Source: Parapedobacter tibetensis (lineage in GTDB: Bacteria > Bacteroidota > Bacteroidia > Sphingobacteriales > Sphingobacteriaceae). From it: a stretch of DNA of 64,000 nucleotides. Shown here one piece after another: positions 55,266-64,000 of the stretch. A program made the translations under genes and the position numbers. The notes under the pieces are model-generated. The model was not told the DNA's origin and did no database searches. It saw only the letters and a list, made by a program, of their open reading frames with translations. Within the stretch, counting starts at the first letter, position 1. Each line of letters opens with the position of its first letter. The stretch spans positions 16,829 through 80,828 of the forward strand of contig NZ_JAMXBE010000018.1 of NCBI RefSeq assembly GCF_024704835.1, written 5' to 3'.

Positions 55266-58200
55266 ATGAAATTCGGTAAACCAATCCAATATTTCCTGGT
55301 GATGAAGCTAACCGCAATATTGTTGTTCGCCGGCGTGTTTAACGTCTCAGCCTATACCTATGCGCAGCGTATCAGCCTGGCGGTGCAGGACGCATCGCTG
55401 GAATCCGTCCTACTGTCAATACAAGAACAGAGTGGATACAGTTTCCTTTTCAGGGCGGCCTATTTTGACGAGGCGAAGCCCGTGACACTCACTGTTAGAA
55501 ACAAACCCGTAAAAGAGGTATTGCCCCAGTTGATGGTCGCACAACCCTTTGACTACCGAGTCAATGGCCGAGTGGTGACGCTCATTCCCAAACCGGCGAC
55601 TCCGGAAACGTTGCCCGTAGCAGTCAGCCAGGCCGATCCACCGCAAAGGCAGGTGAGTGGTACCGTGACTGATGAGCAAGGAAAACCTTTAGGAGGTGTG
55701 TCCATCGCGGTCAAAGGCAGCGACCGTACGGACGTGACCGACGGCGAGGGGAATTTTAACGTTGCCGCCGATGTGGGCGACGTACTGGCTTTTTCATTCG
55801 TCGGCTTCCAACCACAGGAAGTGACGATCTCCACTTTGTCAACGTTGGAAATTGTCTTGATCGCCGACATGCAAAACCTCAACGAGGTCGTCGTTGTTGG
55901 CTACGGCACGCAGAAGCGCGTTAACCTCGCCGGGTCGGTAGCTTCCATTACGGGAGATGAAATTACCAAAACGCCGGTTGCTTCCGTGTCAAACACCTTG
56001 GCAGGGCGTCTTCCGGGATTGATCACGCTGCAATCTACCGGCCTGCCTGGTTCAGATAACGCGACCCTGAAAATCCGTGGCTTTGACGGGCCTTTGGTGC
56101 TGATCGACGGCTCCGAAGGTAACATCAATGCCATCGATGCCAACGAAATTGAATCCATCTCCGTACTGAAGGATGCTTCGGCGTCCATCTACGGTGCGCG
56201 CGCGGGCAACGGGGTCATCCTGATCACCACAAAAAGGGGGCAGACGGGAAAGCCGACGCTCACGCTCAACACCTCCACCACATGGCAGGGGATTACCAAC
56301 ATGCCACGCATGGCCTCATCGGGCCAACTGGCAGAAATGCGCCGGGAAGGCCACATCCAGGGCGGCCAACCCGAAGCAACAGCACCTTACACGCTGGATG
56401 AGATCCAGAAATTTTACGAAGGTGGCGATCCACAATATCCCAATACCGATTGGTATGGTCTGCTCATCCGGACGTGGTCGCCGCAACAGCAACATAATCT
56501 CTCCGTAAGAGGTGGCAGCGAAAAAATTAAATATTATGGCTTCCTCGGCTACCTCAAGCAGGAAACATTCTTCAAGCGGAGCGATGCCGGATTCCAGCGC
56601 TATAACCTCCGTTCCAACATCGATGCCACGATTACCGAGGGGTTGACCGCGCGGATGGACCTATCCACCTCGATCAGCATGCGCGATTATACCACCCGGA
56701 ATCTGGACGACAATATCTGGGGTGACTTCTGGAATACTCAACCCATGTATCCCGCCGAGTTTCCCGATAAGGACAAGATACCTTATGCCGAAGGTGGTGG
56801 TACGGGCGGTGCTCACATCACGACCGACCGGAAACTATCTGGTTACAGCGACCGCCGGAGCCAGGACCTCCGGGCCGTATTCGAACTTGCTTACGATTTC
56901 CGCCCCGTTCCGGGCTTAAAGGCGAAAGCACTCGTAGATTACAAACAGAACTACTCATCGACCAAAAACTTTTCCAAGCCGGTTCCATTCTATCGGTATG
57001 ACTTCGCAGCCGATGTATATACGCATGCGGGAGCCTTCGGCAGCACGGCGAACCTTTCCTACAACCTGCCCAGTGGACGACAAATCCTGTCGCAAGGCTC
57101 CCTCGCGTACGACCGGGTGTTCAATGACGTGCACGACCTGAGCATACTGGCGCTGTTTGAGTCGACCGATTATTACGACGACTTCGTTGCAGCTGCCCGT
57201 TCAAATTTTATCACGCCCGAAATCGACCAGATGCTGGCTGGCAGCACCGAGGGGATGACCAATAATGCGGGTACCGTGGAGATGGGACGGATGAGCTGGG
57301 TGGGACGTCTGAACTATTCGTTTGACAACCGATACATCGTGGAAGCCACCTTGCGTGCCGACGCTTCTGCCAAATTCCCTCCCGCTACACGGTGGGGCTA
57401 CTTCCCCGGCATCTCCCTCGCCTGGCGATTGGAACAAGAGGCCTTCTTCAGCGACGTTGTTGCCTTGGACGCCCTGAAGCTGCGTGCCAGCTACGGCGCC
57501 TCCGGCAATGACAACGTTGGGAATTTCGCTTACATTACCGGATATGACATCAGTGGCTCCGCAACCGGAGGTTCTTACATTTGGGGCAGTGGCCGGTATC
57601 CCGGCATCCTTTCCAAAGGACTGCCAAATCCGCTTCTGACCTGGGAAAAGCTAAAGATATACAACCTAGGAACGGACTTCTCGTTTTGGAAAGGAAAGTT
57701 CTACGGCTCGCTGGACGCATTCTACCGCGAACGGACGGGTATTCCGGCCAACCGCCTCGTTACCCTGCCCTCCACTTTCGGGGCATCACTGCCGGCTGAA
57801 AACCTCAACAGTACCGATACACGCGGCTTTGAGTTAATGCTGGCTACCCGGAGCCAGGCATCCGACCTGCACTGGGACATCCGCGGCAACATCTCTTGGG
57901 CACGCTCGAAGTGGATCGATTACGAAGAACCCCAATACGTAGACGCCGACCAAGAACGGATCAATAAAAAATCAGGCCAGTGGACGGATCGTACGTTTGG
58001 TTATCTATCGAATGGCCTCTTTACCAGCCAGGAAGAGATCGACAACCTGCCCTATGATCAGGATTTACGCGACAATGCCACGTTACGTCCCGGCGATGTC
58101 AAATACCTGGATTCCAACGGCGATGGGGTGATCGATTGGAAAGATCAGGTCGAGATCGGCCAGGGTACCGTTCCCACCTGGATTGTGGGGCTGAATCCCA

Positions 58201-58628
58201 CGTTCCAGTACAAAGGATTCGACCTGGACTTCCTGTTGCAAGGTGCACTGGGATTCCATGTGGTGGCTTCCATCAACGGTAATTCGGAAGAATTTTACAA
58301 CAACCGCTGGACGGCCGAAAACAACAACCGAAATGCCATCATCCCACGTCTGGGCGGTGCACCATCCAATGGATGGCTATCGGATTACCGGCTGATGAAA
58401 GGTGACTATCTACGCCTGAAATCCGTCAATATCGGTTATACATTCAAGAAGGGAACGTTCGGATCGGTGGGTATCCAAAGCCTCCGCCTCTTCGCCTCCG
58501 GCGTGAACCTCTTCACGTTCAGCGCGCTCAACAAATATACGCTCGACCCCGAAATGCCTTCCGGCAGGGGATCCCGGTACTATCCGCAACAGCGCAACCT
58601 GTCGTTCGGATTGACACTCATCCTCTAG
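55266..58628 (+). CDS. SusC/RagA family TonB-dependent transporter with STN domain (PUL B)
   Basis: 1120 residues. Signal peptide, then STN domain (about 35-110, LESVLLSIQEQSGYSFLF), carboxypeptidase-like domain (about 125-200, VSGTVTDEQGKPLGGVSIAV), the TonB-box-like stretch NEVVVVGYGTQKR, plug (NGVILITTKRG) and the barrel ending NLSFGLTLIL. Imports glycan fragments and signals to the FecR of this locus. Its gene is followed by susD after a short gap. Compared with the PUL A SusC it has a classic VVVVGYGT box, whereas PUL A reads ETVVTAFGQ. Confidence 0.96.
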   Translation: MKFGKPIQYFLVMKLTAILLFAGVFNVSAYTYAQRISLAVQDASLESVLLSIQEQSGYSFLFRAAYFDEAKPVTLTVRNKPVKEVLPQLMVAQPFDYRVNGRVVTLIPKPATPETLPVAVSQADPPQRQVSGTVTDEQGKPLGGVSIAVKGSDRTDVTDGEGNFNVAADVGDVLAFSFVGFQPQEVTISTLSTLEIVLIADMQNLNEVVVVGYGTQKRVNLAGSVASITGDEITKTPVASVSNTLAGRLPGLITLQSTGLPGSDNATLKIRGFDGPLVLIDGSEGNINAIDANEIESISVLKDASASIYGARAGNGVILITTKRGQTGKPTLTLNTSTTWQGITNMPRMASSGQLAEMRREGHIQGGQPEATAPYTLDEIQKFYEGGDPQYPNTDWYGLLIRTWSPQQQHNLSVRGGSEKIKYYGFLGYLKQETFFKRSDAGFQRYNLRSNIDATITEGLTARMDLSTSISMRDYTTRNLDDNIWGDFWNTQPMYPAEFPDKDKIPYAEGGGTGGAHITTDRKLSGYSDRRSQDLRAVFELAYDFRPVPGLKAKALVDYKQNYSSTKNFSKPVPFYRYDFAADVYTHAGAFGSTANLSYNLPSGRQILSQGSLAYDRVFNDVHDLSILALFESTDYYDDFVAAARSNFITPEIDQMLAGSTEGMTNNAGTVEMGRMSWVGRLNYSFDNRYIVEATLRADASAKFPPATRWGYFPGISLAWRLEQEAFFSDVVALDALKLRASYGASGNDNVGNFAYITGYDISGSATGGSYIWGSGRYPGILSKGLPNPLLTWEKLKIYNLGTDFSFWKGKFYGSLDAFYRERTGIPANRLVTLPSTFGASLPAENLNSTDTRGFELMLATRSQASDLHWDIRGNISWARSKWIDYEEPQYVDADQERINKKSGQWTDRTFGYLSNGLFTSQEEIDNLPYDQDLRDNATLRPGDVKYLDSNGDGVIDWKDQVEIGQGTVPTWIVGLNPTFQYKGFDLDFLLQGALGFHVVASINGNSEEFYNNRWTAENNNRNAIIPRLGGAPSNGWLSDYRLMKGDYLRLKSVNIGYTFKKGTFGSVGIQSLRLFASGVNLFTFSALNKYTLDPEMPSGRGSRYYPQQRNLSFGLTLIL

Positions 58629-58661
58629 GACAAGATTTTGGAAAAAGTCACATTAATTAAA

Positions 58662-60470
58662 ATGAACATGTCAACTAATTACAATATAAAATTTATTGGC
58701 CGGGCGATAATCCCGAGCCTCCTGATACTTTTTTCTGCCTGCAACGTGCTGGACAAAGAGCCGCTGGACGTTATTCCCGAAACCATCGTATGGAATGACG
58801 AAAAGCTGGTAGATGCCTATCTGACCGGTGCTTACCTGATTACCACTGTGCTGCAGAACGAAGCCGATGACGTACACAACTCGGGAAAGCCTTTTTTCTC
58901 GATCTTTTACGTCAATAATGTGAGCGACGAGTCGAAATCGACTTCCAATTTTTCGGGCAACGCCTACCAATTCAAGGTGAATGGCCTCAAGATCAACGGT
59001 GGACTGTTGGAGTACTGGGAAAGGCCCTACCAAGTAATCCGTACCTTGAATGAGATCATCGAAAAGCTGCCTTCATCCAAGGTAAGTGAAACGTTCAAGA
59101 CGCAAAAGATTGCCGAAGCGAGGTTCCTACGGGCCTTCAATTATTTTTACATGGTGAAGCGCTATGGTGGGTTGCCGTTAATCATGAAGGTACAGCAAGA
59201 TACCGACCCACGGGAAGAATTATACCCGAAGCGCAACACCGAGCAGGAAGTGTATGATTTCATCATTGCCGAAGGCCTGGCCATCGTGGACGACCTTCCG
59301 GAAATCGACGGCACCAATTGGGGCCGTCCGTCCCGGTACGCGGCACTCGCCCTCGTTTCGCGTGCGGCGCTTTATGCCGGTAGTATTGCCGAACACGGCG
59401 AAGTTGAGCTGGACGGCGTGATTGGGATCGAGCGCGGGCAGGCAGCGCGCTATTACGAAGCATCCCTGGAAGCCTCCACACAGATCATCAATGATGGGCG
59501 ATTCCAACTTTATAATGCCAATCCCGATAAAACCCTCAATTTCAGGGAGCTTTTCCTCACCAAGCGCAACGCTGAAGTAATCTTCGCGGTGCAGCACGAC
59601 GGCAGTGATAAGGATTATGCAGGTGCCGGCTGGGCCTATGATTACTTCCAATGTCCTTTTCCTAATGGTTGGGCCAATGGTATCCACGATGCGCCTTACC
59701 TCGAGTTTGCCGAGGTATTTGAATACGTAGATGGTAGGCCGGGCACGGTCGATTTTGATGGCCTGAAGGGACAGCTGATTACGACCGAGGAATTGTGGGC
59801 GGGCAAGGATCCACGCTTTTTGGCCACGGTATACACCCAAGATACGAAATGGCAAGGGCGTAACCTGGATTTCTACAACGGTATCCGGCAAGAAGACGGT
59901 ACGGTATTGACTACTGGTTCCTATAAAGGCGTGCTCGCCAATGGCGACCAGAAGGTTACCCAAACCGGTTTCGGGGTACTCAAATACCTGGATGAAAAGA
60001 AAGACAATGGCAACAGCTCCTCTGCAGGCATATTCGGGTCAACCCAAGATTTCATTGTTTTCCGTTACGCCGAAATGATGCTCAACTACGCCGAAGCAGC
60101 CTACGCATTGGGCAGGCACAATGAAGCGCTGGACGCGTTAAACCAGGTGCGCGAGCGGGCAGGCATCTCGCAATTGACTTCCTTAACATTGGAGCGTATC
60201 CAAAATGAGCGTCGTGTTGAACTCGCGTTTGAAGGCCACCGTTATTGGGACCTCAGGCGCTGGCGCATTGCGGAAGACTATCTATCCCGTAACCTGAGTG
60301 GGATCCGGTATATTCTGGACTACACCACCCGCAAGTTTTTGGTGGAAAAACGGCTGAATCTGGATGGCGCTGTTAGTCCGCCCATCTTCGAGCAGCAACA
60401 TTACTACTTCCCCATCACGCTGGCACGTACCGCCAACAATCCCAATTTGGTTGAAAATCCAGGTTATTAA
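58662..60470 (+). CDS. SusD/RagB family outer-membrane lipoprotein (PUL B)
   Basis: 602 residues from the ATG at 58662; ATG 58668 is equally possible, and an earlier TTG at 58638 is less likely. Lipobox FSAC follows the signal. SusD features: LDKEPLDVIPETIVW, the TPR-like core with TQKIAEARFLRAFNYFYMVKRYGG, ERAGISQLTSLTLERIQNERR, and the C-terminal FEGHRYWDLRRWRIAEDYL. Partner of the preceding SusC. The final codons approach the next gene by 13 bases. Confidence 0.95.
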   Translation: MNMSTNYNIKFIGRAIIPSLLILFSACNVLDKEPLDVIPETIVWNDEKLVDAYLTGAYLITTVLQNEADDVHNSGKPFFSIFYVNNVSDESKSTSNFSGNAYQFKVNGLKINGGLLEYWERPYQVIRTLNEIIEKLPSSKVSETFKTQKIAEARFLRAFNYFYMVKRYGGLPLIMKVQQDTDPREELYPKRNTEQEVYDFIIAEGLAIVDDLPEIDGTNWGRPSRYAALALVSRAALYAGSIAEHGEVELDGVIGIERGQAARYYEASLEASTQIINDGRFQLYNANPDKTLNFRELFLTKRNAEVIFAVQHDGSDKDYAGAGWAYDYFQCPFPNGWANGIHDAPYLEFAEVFEYVDGRPGTVDFDGLKGQLITTEELWAGKDPRFLATVYTQDTKWQGRNLDFYNGIRQEDGTVLTTGSYKGVLANGDQKVTQTGFGVLKYLDEKKDNGNSSSAGIFGSTQDFIVFRYAEMMLNYAEAAYALGRHNEALDALNQVRERAGISQLTSLTLERIQNERRVELAFEGHRYWDLRRWRIAEDYLSRNLSGIRYILDYTTRKFLVEKRLNLDGAVSPPIFEQQHYYFPITLARTANNPNLVENPGY

Positions 60471-60483
60471 TATCCCAGCAATC

Positions 60484-61440
60484 ATGAACATAAAAGTCCA
60501 TATGCTTGCCTTGATCCCCCTGCTGGCGGGATCCATCCATGTGCAAGCGCAACAATTTACCATACCGGTTTTCCCGGATACGCAAAGCGAAGTCGGGAGC
60601 ATGCCCGAGCAATTCTACAGCCAGATCAGGTGGATTGCCGATCACAAGGACTCCCTGCATATCCCGATCGTCTTGCACGTAGGTGATGTCGTCAACTTCG
60701 ACAATCACAACCACTGGGAGGTGGCCAGTATCGGATTTGATACGCTAGATCAATACCGTATCCCTTATGCGATTGCGTTGGGCAACCACGATGGTGAAGC
60801 CGTGGGGCGTTATAGCGGAAGCGCGGCACCGGGGAACGTGAACCAGAATTTGCGGAAGACCGCAAAGTTCAATGCCTATTTTCCCACACACCGGTTCATC
60901 ACCCAACGTGGACGGTATGAGCCGGGGAAAAGTGATAATGCCTATTACACGTTCAAGGCGGGTAACACCAATTGGCTGGTGATCGCGCTTGAATTTTGTC
61001 CGCGTATGGGGGCTATCAACTGGGCGGGTGACATCGCTGCGCGATACGATGATTACAATGTGATTCTATTGACACATTATCACCTCAACCCCCGGGGAGA
61101 AATTGTACAGAATAATGCAGGCTACGGCGATTTCAGTCCGCAAACGGTATTCGACCGACTCATTAAAACCCATCCCAATATCCGTTTCGTGCTCAGCGGC
61201 CACGTGATGCGCTCCGCATTGAAGATTGACACGCGGGAAGACGGAACGAACGTCTACCAGCTCCTGCAAAATTATCAAAATGACGACCATGGCGGCGGTT
61301 ATCTGCGGTTATTGCATTTCGATATCGGGAAAGGCACGGTGGAAGCCACGATGTACTCCCCTTTTTACGACAAAAACGACGACGGGTCCAGGTATGCGCT
61401 TGAGGGCGTCGAATTTCTAAAAATGAATACCAAAAACTAG
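60484..61440 (+). CDS. Secreted calcineurin-like metallophosphoesterase
   Basis: 318 residues from the ATG at 60484. The signal peptide ends near VQAQ. All five metallophosphoesterase motifs appear: FPDTQ, GDVVN, GNHD, THYH and SGHV. The family cleaves phosphate mono- or diesters with a two-metal centre. In PULs such genes may act on phosphorylated glycans or be misannotated accessory enzymes; the substrate is unknown. The longer frame to 60364 runs into susD. Confidence 0.85.
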   Translation: MNIKVHMLALIPLLAGSIHVQAQQFTIPVFPDTQSEVGSMPEQFYSQIRWIADHKDSLHIPIVLHVGDVVNFDNHNHWEVASIGFDTLDQYRIPYAIALGNHDGEAVGRYSGSAAPGNVNQNLRKTAKFNAYFPTHRFITQRGRYEPGKSDNAYYTFKAGNTNWLVIALEFCPRMGAINWAGDIAARYDDYNVILLTHYHLNPRGEIVQNNAGYGDFSPQTVFDRLIKTHPNIRFVLSGHVMRSALKIDTREDGTNVYQLLQNYQNDDHGGGYLRLLHFDIGKGTVEATMYSPFYDKNDDGSRYALEGVEFLKMNTKN

Positions 61441-61446
61441 GAAATC

Positions 61447-63345
61447 ATGAAAACTCGCACAAAAAACAACCATTGGACAAAATCAGTGACCTTGGCGGTC
61501 ACCACCGTGCTCTTACTGACGATGCCATGCTTCGCGGTAGATTACTTTGTAGACCCAGTGTCCGGCAACGACAGTAACGCAGGCACATCTACCGGAAATG
61601 CGTGGAAGAACCTCGACAATGTGATCGCGACAAAATCTTTTGCTTCCGGTGATGTGATCTATTTAATGGATGGCGATCATGGTGTCGTTACCCTGAAGAA
61701 ACGGAATACGGGTTATGTACAAGTTAAAAAGTACGCATCGCATAGCCCCCGGATCCGAACCCTGAAGGTAAGGGGCGGGGCGTACTGGACATTTGACGGG
61801 ATTGACTTCCATGCAGGCACCCCACCGGCCAACCCGGCTAATAATCAGCTTGTACACCCTGTTTCGCCGGTTTACGCATCGTCACTGATCCAGATTACCA
61901 AAAACTATGACGATGACAGTGTGCCGAGCTATTTAACATTCACGCATTGTAATGTTTACTCCGCTGCGAATACAGCGTCTTGGGCCATCGCGGACTGGCG
62001 GGAAAACGTATGGAATGGGGTGGTCATTTATAATTATGCCGAACGGATCACCTTTGATAGCTGCCACGTCTATAATGTAAACTTTGCTTTTGCAGCAAAT
62101 GGAGGCTTTAATGAACCCGGTGTACGGCATATTGTTGTCAGGAACTCTACCATAGAAAATTTTTCAGCCGATGGGCTTCAAATCTTTTGCTCAAATGCTC
62201 ATATCGAAAGAAATATAATCCGGAACGCCTATATCATCTCTGGTAATCACTATGATATGATACAGGGAACCGCGACCAATACCGTGAATGGCGAAACCGT
62301 ATCAACATCAGTGACCCTCCGGAGAAATCTGCTCATTGATGCTACGGCGGATCGAATTGCGAATGACATGACACCTCAAGGGAAAGTGCAAGGTATTGGC
62401 TGTTTTGACGGATGGTTTGTGAATTGGCGTATCGACAACAACATCGTAGCCAACAACAATCCACATGGTATATCCTTATTAGGTGGCAAAGACAGTTATG
62501 TGGTTAATAATACGGTTGTGCGTAATCCACATACCTATGGCGCCACGAATGAACAGCCGTTTATCCTGCTGGAACCCTATAAAAGCAATGCAAATTTTCC
62601 CAGTACCAATAACTATGTGGTCAATAACATCGCTGAGGTTATAAAAAATTGGTCGAAAGACCCAGACTCTACAAATACCTTTAGCAACAACTATGCTCCT
62701 GCAGCAGGTGGACCGTTTCCATATACCCAGACGTTTGTTAATTACGCAGCATACAACTTTAGGTTAGCACCTACGGCAGGTTGGGTGTATGAACAAGGCA
62801 TGATGGATAGTCATATACACAACAAAGATTATGACGGGGTGACCAGGACCATTCCATACGATATCGGAGCCTTCGAAACCTCCTCGGGTAACTCCCTGGG
62901 AGCGGTCACTATTCATTCAGCCAATATGAGAAATGGCCGTCTGGATGTGAGTTGGAAGGTGAATGACGTGCGTGTTCGTGTGCTGAGGTATGAAGTGGAA
63001 CTGTCCAAACAGGATGGTGATTTTGAAAAAGTGGGGGAGCTACGGCCTGATCAAGGAGGGAGGCTATCGGAACGCTTTGACCTTTCCATTCCGATCGGAG
63101 GCGGTGCGATGTTGGTGAGCGCGATCGTGTTGTTACCGTTGGTTTTCCGGCGGCGGGATCACCGTAAAAACAATCGAAAGGTTGGGTTCATTCTGTTGCT
63201 GTCGGGTGTTTTACTGAGCCTGACGATTTGGTCGTGTGAAAAGCGCACGGAAGGATGGGACGAAGGGGCCATGGAGGTTAGGATTGTCAGTTTTTACGAC
63301 GACAACACAAAAGACTATTCAGCACCCGTATCGGTGCGCCCGTGA
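61447..63345 (+). CDS. Right-handed beta-helix (pectate-lyase-like) protein with unusual double-membrane C-terminus
   Basis: 632 residues. Signal peptide (1-30), then DYFVDPVSGNDSNAGTSTGNAW, the opening typical of parallel beta-helix proteins. Repeated coils run from about 60 to 460, e.g. ITFDSCHVYN, IVVRNSTIEN and SYVVNNTVVRN. A short fibronectin-like segment (about 490-550) precedes two membrane helices: GGGAMLVSAIVLLPLVF followed by RRRDHRK, and VGFILLLSGVLLSLTIW followed by SCEKRTEGW. A 40-residue tail ends the protein. Beta-helix enzymes in PULs are often polysaccharide lyases, but no catalytic residues could be assigned. The tail looks like a sorting anchor joined to a lipoprotein leader. 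Last gene of PUL B, 6 bases after the metallophosphoesterase. Confidence 0.8.
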   Translation: MKTRTKNNHWTKSVTLAVTTVLLLTMPCFAVDYFVDPVSGNDSNAGTSTGNAWKNLDNVIATKSFASGDVIYLMDGDHGVVTLKKRNTGYVQVKKYASHSPRIRTLKVRGGAYWTFDGIDFHAGTPPANPANNQLVHPVSPVYASSLIQITKNYDDDSVPSYLTFTHCNVYSAANTASWAIADWRENVWNGVVIYNYAERITFDSCHVYNVNFAFAANGGFNEPGVRHIVVRNSTIENFSADGLQIFCSNAHIERNIIRNAYIISGNHYDMIQGTATNTVNGETVSTSVTLRRNLLIDATADRIANDMTPQGKVQGIGCFDGWFVNWRIDNNIVANNNPHGISLLGGKDSYVVNNTVVRNPHTYGATNEQPFILLEPYKSNANFPSTNNYVVNNIAEVIKNWSKDPDSTNTFSNNYAPAAGGPFPYTQTFVNYAAYNFRLAPTAGWVYEQGMMDSHIHNKDYDGVTRTIPYDIGAFETSSGNSLGAVTIHSANMRNGRLDVSWKVNDVRVRVLRYEVELSKQDGDFEKVGELRPDQGGRLSERFDLSIPIGGGAMLVSAIVLLPLVFRRRDHRKNNRKVGFILLLSGVLLSLTIWSCEKRTEGWDEGAMEVRIVSFYDDNTKDYSAPVSVRP

Positions 63346-63605
63346 TGGCAGGCGGATTTGTTCTATCCGTAGTCATCAGGCAAATTGGTGATCAAGAAGA
63401 GATTTATCGTAGTTGTACGTAGGTAATCTTTGTCGTGGATTATATAAAGGTCGGGAGAAAACTAGTTGGCTGTTAGTCGGATAGTGGGAACTTTTCGTGG
63501 CTTTTCAGCGCTTTTTGTGGAGTATTTGAGAAGAAATTTTGATTAACTGGTTTACAGATAAATAATTACAGCAGTTTTTTCGCTTGCTGCATCCGGTAGC
63601 TCACG
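63346..63605. other. Non-coding DNA downstream of PUL B
   Basis: 260 bases without a gene, promoter match or clear hairpin. On the minus strand 63567-63620 reads as a short VIVSYRMQQAKKLL-like stretch ending in a stop; it could be the tail of a regulator but is too short to call. Confidence 0.4.
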
Positions 63606-63809
63606 ATGACATCAAGTACCTTGAGTTCCTACTCGGCTATGCTCCACCAAACCCCTTCTCACTTTTTTATCCAGGCTCTGGAAGATTCGGAAATTTTGGA
63701 AGTGAACTACAATAAGTGGCTTCAGCTGCAAAATAACAACCCTTTTTGGAATAAGTTTCTGTGTCAGTCAATTAAAAATATTGAAGCTGTTTCATCTGTT
63801 TATTTTTAA
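63606..63809 (+). pseudogene. Crp/Fnr-family regulator fragment
   Basis: The frame encodes SSYSAMLHQTPSHFFIQALEDSEIL and LQNNNPFWNKFL, part of the cyclic-nucleotide-binding (cNMP) domain and start of the dimer helix of Bacteroidota Crp/Fnr regulators. The N-terminal strands and the entire DNA-binding domain are missing; after WNKFL the frame drifts into unrelated residues. A decayed fragment. Confidence 0.75.
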
Positions 63810-63892
63810 TTTTCAATGGCCAGATGGAACCTTTGATGATTAAAAATAATCATTCCCCTGTGGGTTTAATGATTATTTTAATCATGTCGGTT

Positions 63893-64000
63893 TCATATAA
63901 TCTTTTTATGTCGGTTTCCCCAAGCTTCCAGTTCTTTTACAATGGGGTCGAGTTCCCGGGTAATTGGCGTCAGTTCGTACTCTACCTTTGGGGGTACTTC
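63893..64000 (-). CDS. HxlR-family transcriptional regulator (C-terminal end, runs off window)
   Basis: On the minus strand, the last 36 codons read EVPPKVEYELTPITRELDPI then LEAWGNRHKK and stop. This is the winged-helix wing and C-terminal helix of HxlR proteins, including the PPKVEYELT signature. The rest lies beyond the window. The family usually represses a nearby oxidoreductase or is redox/aldehyde responsive. Confidence 0.85.
   Translation of the reverse strand, partial: EVPPKVEYELTPITRELDPIVKELEAWGNRHKKII

Noticed and set aside
63567..63620. Possible AraC-type regulator tail on the minus strand
   Set aside because: Only about 14 suggestive residues and overlapping another fragment; too short to support.

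Overview
The window is a chromosomal segment from a member of the Bacteroidota, most likely the family Sphingobacteriaceae. The grounds are two SusC/SusD loci with FecI/FecR regulators, a DUF6266 gene pair, a type IX secretion (T9SS) type B sorting domain, an S46 peptidase, a long amidophosphoribosyltransferase-like protein, a fused exonuclease-DnaE replicase, and repeated occurrence of the Bacteroidota promoter pattern TTTG-N19/20-TAnnTTTG. Genus was not determined.

Bases 1-24132 are mostly core genes. On the minus strand, rpoN is followed by a putrescine module (aguB-aguA, overlapping) and the start of a phosphate-selective porin. Then come creD (+), trxA (-), dnaE with an active-looking proofreading domain (-), a DinB-like secreted protein (-), amt (+), a purF-like gene (+), and the tight minus-strand cluster ftsX-DUF3098-uppP-truB-ribF. 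Next are leuS and an S9/DPP-IV-type peptidase (+). A tRNA-Ala(GGC) with its own promoter and terminator lies at 24216-24292.

Bases 24330-34200 alternate between core genes and accessory or decayed DNA. The first accessory patch has an SRPBCC lipoprotein, a VOC protein, a DinB remnant, a HigB/HigA toxin-antitoxin pair and a broken ISAzo13-like transposase. Core genes follow: a membrane protein, dxr, rseP, a Dabb-domain protein and ywbE. The second accessory patch has a 5'-truncated T9SS type B gene, an AT-rich array of 11-bp-spaced ATCGT motifs, two tandem DUF6266 genes and a YoeB-type toxin-antitoxin pair. carA (with a structured leader) and eno follow.

Bases 37001-63345 hold two adjacent polysaccharide utilisation loci (PULs). 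PUL A (37001-48675) reads on the minus strand as fecR-susC-susD-DUF4959/5126/5000 lipoprotein-DUF4998/F5-8C lipoprotein-GH43/F5-8C, with its ECF sigma gene divergent. An S46 peptidase separates it from PUL B (51262-63345, plus strand): GH127-sigma-fecR-susC-susD-metallophosphoesterase-beta-helix protein. Both SusC proteins begin with an STN domain, so each locus looks like a self-contained transducer/anti-sigma/sigma switch. GH43 plus GH127 plus a pectate-lyase-like beta-helix suggests an arabinose-containing plant glycan, which is inference. The right edge has a Crp/Fnr fragment and the C-terminus of an HxlR regulator.

Points that stand out are the 11-bp-phased ATCGT array at 31939-32006, the multi-hairpin carA leader, the beta-helix protein with a double membrane tail, the duplicated F5/8C module in PUL A, and GC-rich hairpins between fecR and susC in both PULs. 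No CRISPR array, rRNA or intact prophage was seen.
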